From: Zantedeschia hybrid cultivar
Taxonomy: Eukaryota > Streptophyta > Magnoliopsida > Alismatales > Araceae
Assembly (NCBI GenBank): GCA_030544215.1
Contig: JARZZO010000008.1
Location: 24,095,614-24,159,613, forward strand
Direction: 5' to 3'
DNA: 64,000 bases
Of the stretch, positions 9,621 through 20,300 are shown piece by piece. The position numbers and the translations under genes are program-made. Within the stretch, counting starts at the first letter, position 1, and every line of letters starts with the position of its first letter. Below the pieces are notes generated by a model that was not told the origin of the DNA, did no database searches, and saw only the letters and a program-made list of their open reading frames with translations.

Positions 9621-12426
9621 CATAGCATAATTTTTAGATTTATATCACAATCAAATCATACTAAATATATCGTAACAGACATACATCCAAATCACAACAT
9701 AATGAGTCTTACACATATACTAAAATATCTAGGCAATGAGGTAGAAGTCATAGTTACTACTCAGAACTACGGAGTTTAAGTCACATCTAACTCCAAACCA
9801 TCAGAGCGTTACATATCATTGTCCCTTAGTTTAACCAATTAGAAATCAAGATTCCACCAATAGCTCTTGGGTTACACAAATTGTCGTATCGAATATGGAT
9901 GTTTACACTAAAATCAGATCATATAATCTCCTTAAGATGACAATGTACAAACGAATCAAATTATATATGACACAAGTGTCTTACAGTAATTACAAAATGA
10001 TCATACATCTAAATTTGAATTGTCAAATTATTAAATACATACAAGTCAAAAAATATCACTTTATATAGTTAATAACCGCTTAAAGAGCCATTTAAGTCAT
10101 ATAAATGAATAATCAAATCAAAGATGATTCTAACATATTATTGGACATAAAAGTAAGTAATTAATTTTCTTATAATTTTTGGATCATAAATATTATTTTT
10201 CATGTATTAAAGCCTATTTTTTCAAGGTTCAAAGCACAATAATTAGGATGAAAAATTAAAAAAAATATTTAAAAATTATCCAAACTTGGTGAACATGATA
10301 AATAGGTTATATGTGAAGTGAAAACAAACTTTTATTAATTTATGGATTGAATTTATATGATCTCAACTTTAATATAATTTTAATAACTTAAAATATAAAA
10401 CAAAATAAATAGTAAACGAGGTCAAAAAATTCTCAAACTTTACAAAGATTTCAAAAACAATATAACAAAAGTCTTCACAAAATTTGATATGATTTGGACA
10501 TTAATTGAGTGAGATAGAAGATCCTAAGCTGTGATTTCAAAGCTGCCAAGATAGACTATACAATCTAATAAGAAACTTAGGAAAGAAATATGAAAATAAC
10601 TAAAAAAATTATGAATTTTATTGGACATGAAGATAACATATAAATAGACAGCTGAATCAGACAAAGGATAACAAATATTTGTAACCCATGTAAGCATAGT
10701 TAGAAACATAACTGACTAAATGGACAAATTATATATGTTGAGAGAATAATCATAGAATAAATAATAAAGAAGATCATAAAAATATTAAATTTGATGATCA
10801 TGAAGAAGACTTATATATCAATCTTTTTAATAATTGATTAGCTTTTAAAAATATTTAAAAATAATATAGTTTTAGTATAAAATAAATCATAAATCTTTAA
10901 AAATAATATAGTTTTTAATATAAAATAAATCATACTTAGAATTATCGGCCTACCTCTTGAATAAATATATGTTCTTGGTGGTACGCATAGTTCTTCTAAG
11001 TAAGTTCTATGACCTCTAGCCCATCCAAGATATTCTTTGCACCTTCTACGACCACAAGAGAATCTTATCACGTTGAAGAAACACTCCCCTGCAACCTAGT
11101 AATCATCTATCTTTCTTTCTCTGAAGAACAACAACATGAACTTGCTCTTTAAGAAGAGCAGCGCCCCCTAATGGCTGAGCACGAATGCAAAATCTTATTT
11201 ATAGCTAATTCCCATTTCCATATATAATACTAACTCTTACTTCCTCTTTGGAGTTAGAACTTTACCGCATAAAACTTTCTCTTTTAGTTAAAGTTGTAAT
11301 CTTAGTGCAAATCAAATTCTATTTTTGCAATATTCAATTTTCTTTCTAAAACTTATAAATTTGGTCCCTTAAAGGTCAGAATTAGGAAACTCATTTTTAT
11401 AAAATTTTAAAACTTTTTATTATCTTTCTAACTCCACCAATCTCCTTATTTTTGAAATTATTTGTGAAAAGTCATATATATTTACTAACATGTTGTCTTA
11501 AGTACTATGATTCAAAAAATCTGACAAATTCTATTCCCGTCCAAAGACGTACAAATTCGAACTAGTAAATGACTTAGTTTATAAATATGGTCTTCATAAA
11601 AGTTATATATTTTCAATTTAGTTTTCAAATGAGACATGTCTCGTCTAATTTAAAATTTCTTAAACAAAGTTATACTTAAAATATCAGAACTATGTCAAAT
11701 TAATATATGTATAAAATCCTAGTTCGAGTAGTAATCCAATTATGAATTTCTATCTACAAATTAGAATTTTAAACATACTCAAATTTATTGTGTTATACTT
11801 CTAATCTAACTTAAAGATCTCTTCCAAAATGTTATGGTCATGGTTAACTTTAATTACATTATCTTTTGTTTTCTAATTCAAATCTTAGTCTGATTAAGAC
11901 TTTTTCCTATGGGCAACCCTTTCTACAATTGATCAATAATATTTTAGACCATTAAAATATATGAATTAGTTAAAGTGATCTTATAAAAAGTTACGATCTT
12001 TCCATTCTCTTTCTAAAGGTACCAATCATGTCTCCATCCAAATTTTCTACACAACGTTATTTAAACCTGTATGAGTACATCATTTATGTGAAATTATTTA
12101 AAATATGTAATAAATTTTTTTTAAGGTAAAAATATCATATTGATTTAAATAACTTCATCTTAATAAAGTTTTAATTTTAAGTAATAATCAAGTATAAAGA
12201 TAATTTTGCATGAGGAATATTAAACTTTTAATTTTACTTAATAAGGCCTCTAATGTGAATGCAATTCGCTCGTATGTTAAAGTGTATTAATGTTAGCTAT
12301 GTGAGTTTAATGGAGAGATTAGGAGATCGAAAACAATGTTGAAAAAGAAAAAGAAAAACAGTAACATACAGTAAATAACTAAGTATAAACATAATTTTAT
12401 ATGTGGACTATGACAAAATCGTAACA
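9621..12426. other. AT-rich intergenic DNA, no gene seen
   Basis: The segment is very AT-rich. A duplicated phrase of about 45 bp, built on AAATAATATAGTTTTNATATAAAATAAATCATA, lies at 10858-10935. Short ORFs at 10524-11071 are Leu/Ile/Phe-rich chance frames. No transposon ends were resolved. Confidence 0.5.
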
Positions 12427-12431
12427 GTATG

Positions 12432-13247
12432 TGATGTAGCCGAAGCTATCACGACCGGATTCCGAAGTTTTAGATCCGGAGCTGGGTCGGATCGGTGCGA
12501 GAGGCCCGACAAGGATCCGAAAGGCAATGGATGCAGAGACGCGGTTGAGGATCCGAGGCTGAGAGCCCTTTGGCTAACGAGCAGGCGGCGCAGAACCGAG
12601 TCTCCTTCGGTCGAGGGGCAGCCGGCGCACGACGTCGAGACCGGAGGGAGAAGTCCGAGGTCGGTGGCCGAGACCGACTCGGGGAAGTCGGCGATAATTC
12701 GAACCGAACTCCTGCATGAGGGAAAGAAGAAGAAACCGGTCAGTAGGAGTCCCGGGCTTCGGCCCTTAGGAACCCCCTCCGACGGTCAAGTTAGCTTCTG
12801 AAGACGATTCGATTAAGAAGGCAAAGAATAGTTTTAATGCTTTTTGGGCTATAGTCCTTGAGGGTCACGGAGACATATCTTTGGCAATAAATAGCGGTGT
12901 ATTTATAGCGAAGGATAGAGGATGGTTAACGGTGGTAGCCGATATAGGACTATGTTCCGGGCTTATTGGTAAACCGCCATAGTGCCTAGTCCTCCACCGG
13001 AGTGGGCCGGACACGGCTGTTGGGCCGCTGACGGGCCGAAGCCTGCTGGGCCGAGGGCTACTGTGCCGCTTACGGGCCGAAGGCTGTTGGGCCGCTGATG
13101 GGCCGAAGACCATTGGGCTGCCTGCTGGGCCGAGGGCTTGTACGCCGCTTATGGGCCGAAGGCTTCATGAGGGCCGTTTATTGCTGCTGCTGGACTGAAC
13201 TGAGTTTGGGCTTGTTTTAATGGGCCGAATCAGATTCTGCCTCATCA
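12432..13247. mobile_element. Solo LTR with GTATG target-site duplication
   Basis: This 816-bp element starts TGATGTAGCC and ends GCCTCATCA, so it has TG...CA ends with a TGATG/CATCA inverted terminus. It is flanked on both sides by the pentamer GTATG (12427-12431 and 13248-13252). It is a sharp GC-rich island in very AT-rich DNA and contains a TATTTATAG box near 12897. The ORF at 12403-12801 lies mostly inside it and is not a gene. With no second LTR or internal region, it is best read as a solo LTR left by unequal recombination. The superfamily cannot be told from the LTR alone. Confidence 0.85.
13010..13190. repeat. GGGCCG-rich subrepeats inside the solo LTR
   Basis: The words GGGCCGAAG, GGGCCGAGGGCT and GGGCCGCTGA recur about nine times at roughly 20-bp spacing. 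They account for the high GC of the right half of the LTR. Confidence 0.7.
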
Positions 13248-13445
13248 GTATGTAAATTAGGTAAAATATTATTCGAATACAATGGATGACCATAGTTTCT
13301 TCTACATAATAAAGAATTTAACAATACCGTTATTCATAAACAAATCATTTATAAATGGTACTGTCGATGAAAGTTGATCTCAAGTAAAGATATAGAAGAT
13401 ACTAACTTTAGGATTTTGAGTTGTCTTATTTGCTAGGTGGCTTTC

Positions 13446-14127
13446 TGTATATATTAATATACTTAATAATATTAATATATTATACGTTATAACTAAAAAT
13501 ATTATAACGAAAAAATATTATATGTGACTATATTAAATATTATATGATATGGCAATTATTAATATATAAAAATATAATATACGACCAAAAAGTATATAAC
13601 ATATAATTAAATTAATTTATAAGACAAGTTGAATAAAATAGAGTAAGACAAATATCTAGGAATAATATTATGTTATATTTAATATTAATATATTTTAATA
13701 TATTTTATAATAATTTTATTATAATATAAATACGTTATAATATAAATAATTTAGAAATAAAGTTTTTATTATTAAAGAGGTTCCTCAATTTTAAGGTGGC
13801 TATTCCCTCCTACTCTCTTGAGTCCATCCTAGAGAGAGAGAAAAGCGAGAGAGAGAGTTATGATCATTAATGAATTGTTTTAGAATGAGTGAGGAGAGAG
13901 AAAGTTATGACTATTAATGAGTTATTTTGAAATGGGTGGGGGTAAGAGTTATAGTCATTAATGAGTTATTTTGAAATGTTTAGAGGTGAGATGGAAAAAA
14001 TAATCATAATAGTTATGAGCATCAATGACTTCTTCTAAGAATTGTCTAATAATTATTTTTGGCGGAAAGGAATATGAGAGTGTTACATCAGTTGAGTTTA
14101 AAACTTTATTTTATTAGTATAGTATAT
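13446..14127 (-). mobile_element. Helitron-like non-autonomous element, copy 1
   Basis: A 680-bp unit, homologous over its whole length to the adjoining unit 14118-14799. Read on the minus strand it begins TATACTATACTAATAAAA, followed by TGATGTAACA, which resembles the 5' ends of plant Helitrons. The middle is GA-rich (13831-13859) and the rest is extremely AT-rich. No 3' CTRR terminus was resolved. Confidence 0.5.
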
Positions 14128-14542
14128 ATACTTAAAATATTAATATGTTATATATTATAATTAAAAATATTATAACAAAAAATATTATATATTACTATAA
14201 ATATTAAATATTATATAATATAATAATTATTAACGTATAAAAATTAACATGATAAATAACAAATACAAATAATATACCACAAAGGAGTATATAAAATATG
14301 AGTTAAATAAATTTATGAGATAAGTTTAATAAAATAGAGTAAGAAAAATATTTAGAAATAATATTATTTTTTATTTGGTACTAATATAATTTTAAATTTT
14401 TTGTTTATTTTTAATATTTTTATTATCATATAAATAAATTATAATATAAATAATTTAAAAATAATATTTTTTATTACTAAAGAAGTTCCTTAATTTGAGG
14501 AGGGGCATAGCCCCCGCTCTTTTGTGTCTGTCTGAGAGAGAG

Positions 14543-14577
<35 letters not shown>

Positions 14578-14799
14578 GAGTAAAAATCATTAATGAGTTA
14601 TATTTAAATATGTTGGATGAGAGTTATGACCGTTAATAAGTTGTTCTAAAATAAGCGAGTGAGAAGAAGAATGAATAATCATAATGATTATGAGCATTAA
14701 TGAATTCTCTTAAAAATTATTTAATATACTTTTTAGAGAGAAATCATCTTAGACTGTCACATCAGCAAGATTATAAATTCTACTTTAGTATAATATAGA
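14118..14799 (-). mobile_element. Helitron-like non-autonomous element, copy 2
   Basis: Tandem partner of the previous element. On the minus strand it starts TCTATATTATACTAAAG and is preceded by A, matching the A|TC insertion pattern of Helitrons, and carries TGATGTGACA 25-35 bp in. It holds a short palindrome, GGGGCATAGCCCC (14502-14514), and a long GA microsatellite (14530-14580). It differs from copy 1 by many substitutions and by expansion of the GA run, so the duplication is not recent. Confidence 0.5.
14530..14580. repeat. GA microsatellite
   Basis: Nearly pure (GA)n broken by two ACAGA-type interruptions. It sits in the second Helitron-like unit; copy 1 has only a short version at the equivalent place. 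Confidence 0.85.
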
Positions 14800-15164
14800 T
14801 TTCAAGTTTTAACCTACTCACCTTCTCAATGTTAAAGGGGCAATAAAAACAAAACAATGCAAATGATATAAGTTCGAATGAAAGATTTTTTAAAGGATTA
14901 TATTATTTAAACGAGCAATCTATATATTGCATAAGGCTAAATAAACATTATTTGAAATCAGCTCATCATGATTCTTTCATGTGACTTATTATTTTGTCGA
15001 GTGATATAAACTCAAAATAATATGGCCCTTTTTCAATATACCGAGTTTTGCAAATCCATCATTAGTTTTGTTTTTTTCTTAATTGAAAGTAACTCTATTG
15101 GTCAAATTTATACAATTTCTCTGTGGAAGAATATTAATACAAGTAGTTTCTATGTCTTATTTTG

Positions 15165-15700
15165 ATTGCAGAATAAATTATTACATGGGGCCCACTGACG
15201 AAATAACGTATACTATAATTAGGGATGTTTTGGTTTGATAGTTTTGTGGGGCCCACTGACGGAATAAAAAGAATAAGTAATTCTTAGATCTAGGGTGAGA
15301 TGGCTTATTGTCTTTATTCTCCGAGCCTCACTTTGTTTGCTAAATAAATTATTACGTGGGGCCCACTGACATAATGACTTATATTAAGATAAAGAGTGTT
15401 TCACTTTAATAGTTTTGTGGGGCCCGTTGACGCAATAAGAAGAATAAGTAATTTTTAGGTTTTAAGTGGGATGACTTATTCTCTTTATTCTCTTGAATAT
15501 GTTATTATGCACTGATATAAGCCATTCTGTTTGTTAAAGTAAAATTAAATTTATTCTCTTCTTATTCGTCCTTATTCTTCTTCTATTCTCCGATCAAAGT
15601 AGCACCGAATACGTTATTTTGCACTGATATAAATTATTCTACTTGTCAAAATTAAATTTATTTTCCTCTTATTCGTCCTTATTCTTCTCTTGTTTTCTCT
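15165..15700. repeat. Tandemly repeated GGGGCCC(A/G) element
   Basis: GGGGCCCACTGAC-type words occur at 15187, 15248, 15358 and 15418, giving two copies of a roughly 171-bp unit that also contains GAATAAGTAATT and GGCTTATT. A second pair of about 100 bp (15540-15600 and 15640-15700) repeats TTATTCGTCCTTATTCTTCT. The phrase CTCACTTTGTTTGC at about 15329 also forms the terminal repeat of the MITE at 28846-29182, so MITE debris is likely. Ends were not resolved. Confidence 0.5.
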
Positions 15701-16550
15701 AGATCTTTATGTTTAAAAGGGATCATTCATGCGCAAATGCAATTGCTCCTATACGTGGATGTAATATTTTTGGGTTCGCGATAGTCGACGGATGTGATGT
15801 CGTGAGAAGATTATTTCATCTTCGAAATTTCAGTTGGTGTCCCTCCCGTTTGAAAAAGACCCAAGACATTAATCAATGTTTTGAAAACTCAGTTCCGTAT
15901 ATTTCAAACCAATCGGCAATTTAAAAGTTAAAACTATTGACGGGAGTGGACAATTCTATTGGATTAAACAATATTCAATACATATTTATATAAAATTATA
16001 TTTATCATACTCATAAAATTTATTATGGCACAAGAATGTGTATAGTTTTGTACCTTTCAGTTTTTAATTGATTTCACCGATTTTGTGGAATATAGCAGTT
16101 TATTTGATGAATCAAACAAAAATCACCAAAAGAGCAAACGGTGACGTGGAGCAATTAATAGCTAAGGGTTGTGTATTTCAATTTTCAACATTATATGGTG
16201 AAATAAAAAGATATTTTGTAATATTTTGAATGTTTGGTATATTAGAAAATAGCGTAAAATAAATTTTATATGACCTTTATCGATCTACTCAGTAACCCAT
16301 TTTCTTATTTGGATTTTCAGGGTAAGATCATTGTAAATGGAAATCCGATAATGTATACATTCTTTGTTCCATTTGCATGTGTTTTATAAGCATCCAAATA
16401 AAGCGCTATTTGAAAGTCATAAACTAATTAATCTTAAGATAAAAAAATATATAAATTTATAACAAAATAAACACAATTTTGAATTTTCTTTTCAAAACAC
16501 GGGGATCAACCGTGTCACGGTGGGTTGGCAAAATGGCAACCCATCGGATG
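15701..16550. other. AT-rich intergenic DNA upstream of APC6
   Basis: The 71-codon ORF at 15709-15924 has no recognisable motif. Nothing else was seen up to the hAT-like MITE. Confidence 0.5.
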
Positions 16551-16934
16551 AGGGTGTCAATGGGGCGGGCCAACCCGTGGTCCAGTTCAACTCAGTTTAT
16601 ATTAAAAGAAATTAGGTTGATCTAAAGTTTGGATTGACATTAGTTAAATCTCGACTAGATTGGACTGAAACGGGTTGACCTAGATTAATTTATTGACTTT
16701 TATAATAATTTATATAAAAAATAAAATATTTTTTAAAAATTATTTATACAAGGTCAGTTCAGCCCAATAAACAATTCAGCCTACTCACTATTGAATTGGG
16801 ACTGAACTTTGACTGAATTTGAATTAAATTTAAGTTGAATTTAAGCTTTCTAAAATTAGGCTGGACTATTTTAATTTAAATTAGATTCAACTTATTAATT
16901 TCTAATTTTTAACCCCGTCCAATTTACAGCCCTA
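16551..16934. mobile_element. hAT-like MITE in the APC6 promoter region
   Basis: The left end reads AGGGTGTCAATGGGGCGGGC. The right end, read inverted, gives AGGGCTGTAAATTGGACGGG, so the element has imperfect terminal inverted repeats of about 20 bp of the GGGTGTCAA type seen in many plant hAT MITEs. Internal phrases on GGACTGAA/CAGTTCAA are also partly inverted. A clean 8-bp target duplication is not visible. It ends about 210 bp before the APC6 start codon. Confidence 0.6.
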
Positions 16935-17036
16935 CTTCGGGTATGAGTCAGAGCGAGCGGACCACTGCTCGGTGCGCTCGTCGTCAGGGACGGCCACACA
17001 GCAAAACCCCGAAACCCTCTCCCGCCCATTTGTGCC

Positions 17037-17046
17037 TTTTCCCGCC
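17037..17046 (+). promoter_or_regulatory. E2F-type site upstream of APC6
   Basis: TTTTCCCGCC matches the plant E2F consensus TTTSSCGC and lies about 100 bp before the APC6 start codon. A second CTCCCGCCC lies at 17018-17026. E2F control is established for many S-phase and some mitotic plant genes. That it regulates this gene is inference, and the site could lie in the 5' UTR rather than the promoter. Confidence 0.45.
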
Positions 17047-17147
17047 CTCCGCAGTCGGCATCCATCCCCACCAGGCCACCACCACCTCTATCGCTCGGGA
17101 GAGGGCTCAGAAGAAGAGAAGAGGAAGAGGAAGGGGAAGAAGAAGAG

Positions 17148-17393
17148 ATGAGGGAGGAGGAGGTGGAGAAGCTGAGGGGGGTGGTGAGGGACTGCGTCAG
17201 CAAGCATCTCTACTCGTCCGCCATCTTCTTCGCCGACAAGGTGGCTGCGCTGACGGGCGACCCCGCCGACATCTACATGCAGGCGCAGGCCCTCTACCTG
17301 GGCCGACAGTATCGCCGCGCGCTCTATCTCCTCAACTCCTCCCAGATCGTCTTCCGCGACCTCCGCTTCCGCTACCTCGCCGCTAAATGCCTG
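17148..17393 (+). CDS. APC6: APC6 exon 1
   Basis: 82 codons starting MREEEVEKLRGVVRD and ending in phase 0 at a GTAGAC donor. The ATG at 17148 is the first in this frame after an upstream purine-rich stretch, and N-terminal homology to plant CDC16 begins at once. Translation past the donor reaches a stop at 17495, which explains the apparent longer ORF. Confidence 0.92.
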
Positions 17394-20300
17394 GTAGACT
17401 CCCCACTCTACCCCACCCATCTCGTGCTTAGCATCGTGTTCCTGTTCATATCGAATGCGGTGCCCTGGAAAAGCCGGAGAGCAACAGACGGATAAAGAAC
17501 TCCTTTTATTGTTTTGTCGTGCAAGTGCGAGTTTTGAAGTTTTCTTTTGCCAGTTCATGCGTCTTTTTCACCGGTTTTATCTGGAATTAGTCTCTTCTAG
17601 TAATGGGATTGCAAAAGGTTAGTCCTTTTTCGTACTTCAGTATATTAAACGTTACGAAATAAAATAAGAGAGAAAGAAATAGAAGAGTCTCTATGGCGTC
17701 AATGGGAAATCTAGTCTTAATGTGGGCTTTAATAGCACGTATAATTTGGAGCAGCTACCAGGAGAAGGTGATGAATCTGCCGTTTTACATGAACACATTC
17801 TCTTGTGTTTGGGAACTGGTGACCTGAGATGTCCTGAAGGTCCGTGAGATTGTTGTGATTGAGGATGAAGAAGATGGCATTTTTTTTGGGGTGGGGGTGG
17901 GGGGTGGGTCACAATGGCTAGTCCAAAACGTGGATACCGAGGAGCTGAGGTTAGATCAAGGAATCAGGGAGGATAGAGGCCAAAGGTTGAGGTCTGCAAC
18001 AAAGAAAGCTTGTGCATAGGATCTCCCCAGTGTTATCTGAGTGGAAACTATTTTGACGCTTAACTTGGTATCGAGGCAAGAAAAGAAACGGGATAAAAAG
18101 GTTGCCAATTTAATCCTATGACTGGATGCCTTAATCCTAGGATTCTTGATACGAGATTACTCCTAGGTTGCTTTATCTGGAAGAACGATACGAGATTACT
18201 CCAGGTTGCTTTATGTGGAAGAACGAAACTTCTAAATCAATCATGTGTCATCTTCACATGTCTTTGCTTGGGCCATCCGCATTAGACTGTGTAACATCCC
18301 GCTACTCCAGCCTTAGCATATCCGGCTTTGACTGTGTTGGGAGGTTTGCGAGACCTTAGAGCCCAAGTTAATTAAACAATGGCAATGAAACATGGATAAC
18401 AAAATCGTATTAAGATGCAAGTCAAGAACAAATAAATGATTGTTATCTTACAACATTTAATGTGCATCACCAAAAAGAAAAATTGATACATCCGGTAGAG
18501 TAAAAAGGGTGCGACTACTTATGGTAACTCACTGTTGACTCAGATTGCTACCAGTAGGCAAGACTTTACTCTTGGCGATCTTTGAGCCATCATCCCAATA
18601 ATTCTTTAGGTGAACTGTGCAGCATTGATTAATCCTGTTTCAACCCTGCCACTCACACATCTACAAAGAAAAAAAAAAGTGGATTTGTAGTGGGGTTAAA
18701 TCATGTATACACTTTACAACTTGCTGAACCTGGAAGCTTATTGTGGGATAGTCATACAAGGATATAAAAAAGCAAAAAATTGCAGAGTTAAATTTATCAC
18801 ACATTAATTGAACTTGTGTAGATATGCCATTTACTAACATAAAACACTGACAGTAATAGAGAACATAAGGCAGAGGACCAAAATGCGACAAAGATATTAA
18901 GTGCGTGGATGGGGTAGAGGACATGAACACTACAGAAATCATCAGAAAAGTGAGGCAACTAAATGAGATAGCACATCTACTGGTGCAGCTCCTTAGATCA
19001 TCACAAGTTTCTGTTAGTCATTTTCATGCATATTAAATTCTAGAAGACAATTTTCAATTTTACAATTTTGTGGTTTTACAAGTCTCCATATACATTATCA
19101 AATACAGTTGTTCCAGAGAATTACAAAACTCACAGATGGAAAGTAATAATGCTTCTAAATGTTAGAGGAAATAGTGGTTCCATGACTAGCATAAACAGTA
19201 GTACCAATTGGGTAGTACAGAGCTCATAATCTCTCTTTAGGGGAAGTCAGACGAAAGAATTAAAGGCCAAATAGTAGTGCAACAAAGTAGAAGTATATTC
19301 TTGAAGTGATGGGGACACCAACTGCATCGGGAACATAGTAGAACAAAACAAAAATAGCCGTGCTAGAGTGATGGACCAACCTCTCAGCTAGGCTTCTGCC
19401 TCAATTCCTAAACAGGGGTATTGATAACTTCAAAGGGGTGGACGAGGGTAAGATTAGTTGAGCCATATGGCTCTCCACAGACATGTATCTTAAGACTTGA
19501 CTACATGTGCATGAGTAACAAATTACTCGCTGTTTTAATAGGCAGGTAGCATGCAAACCGGCCGATTCAAATTGAAACTGGCACAACTGGATTGGAACCG
19601 TGTTCCTGATCCGGTTTGAACTGGATGGTTTTGACTCGTTCTGTCCAGTTTGGCCAATTCATCCCTATTTGAACTGGAACCAGCCTTGGTCGGCATTGGG
19701 GTAAAAATTTCACAAAAAAAAAAAAAACCAAGCTGCCCCTTAACTTACAAAAAGAAGACAAGGGTATGAGGAGTGTTTTAACCAAAATTTACAAAAAAAT
19801 CTCAGAAAAAATATTTTAGAAACTAAAAGACACAAAAGGATAAAGTTTGGGGGACTAATTTTTTTTTTGCTCCCATGCCCTTGGCCTGCTACCCATGATC
19901 TGCAGACCCTTGGGAGGCTGCCACTGGTAGTGAGCGGCAGCTCCTAAGGGGCTGCCACTAGCTATGGGCGACAGACCCTCCCTTTGGGGGCCTGCACTCC
20001 TATTCAGCGGCAGCCCCAAATGGGGTGCCGCCCACTACAATTGGCAGCACCCCAAGGGCTGCTGCTGCCTCCCCGCGACGCTGCCTCTCTCTCTTTGACC
20101 CTTTTTCCTGGCAAAAGAAAATTTATTTTATTAGAAAATAATAGCCAAGTGGGCCACACATGTGCCTACATGGCCCAATGAGAAGATGCATGTGGATCCT
20201 CTTGCTTCATCATTGCTGCCCCATCATCACCATCTAAGTGCCACATGGACGAATTGGAGGAAGTCAAAGCTTTGGCCAATAGGGTGCTGCCACCTAAGCC

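Noticed and set aside
12403..12801. 132-codon ORF
   Set aside because: It lies almost entirely within a solo LTR defined by exact ends and duplications, and has no recognisable motif.
16943..17558. ORFs overlapping APC6 exon 1 (147 aa on + and 156 aa on -)
   Set aside because: Pro/Arg-rich or reverse-frame shadows of exon 1 and its leader; only the frame at 17148 shows CDC16 homology.
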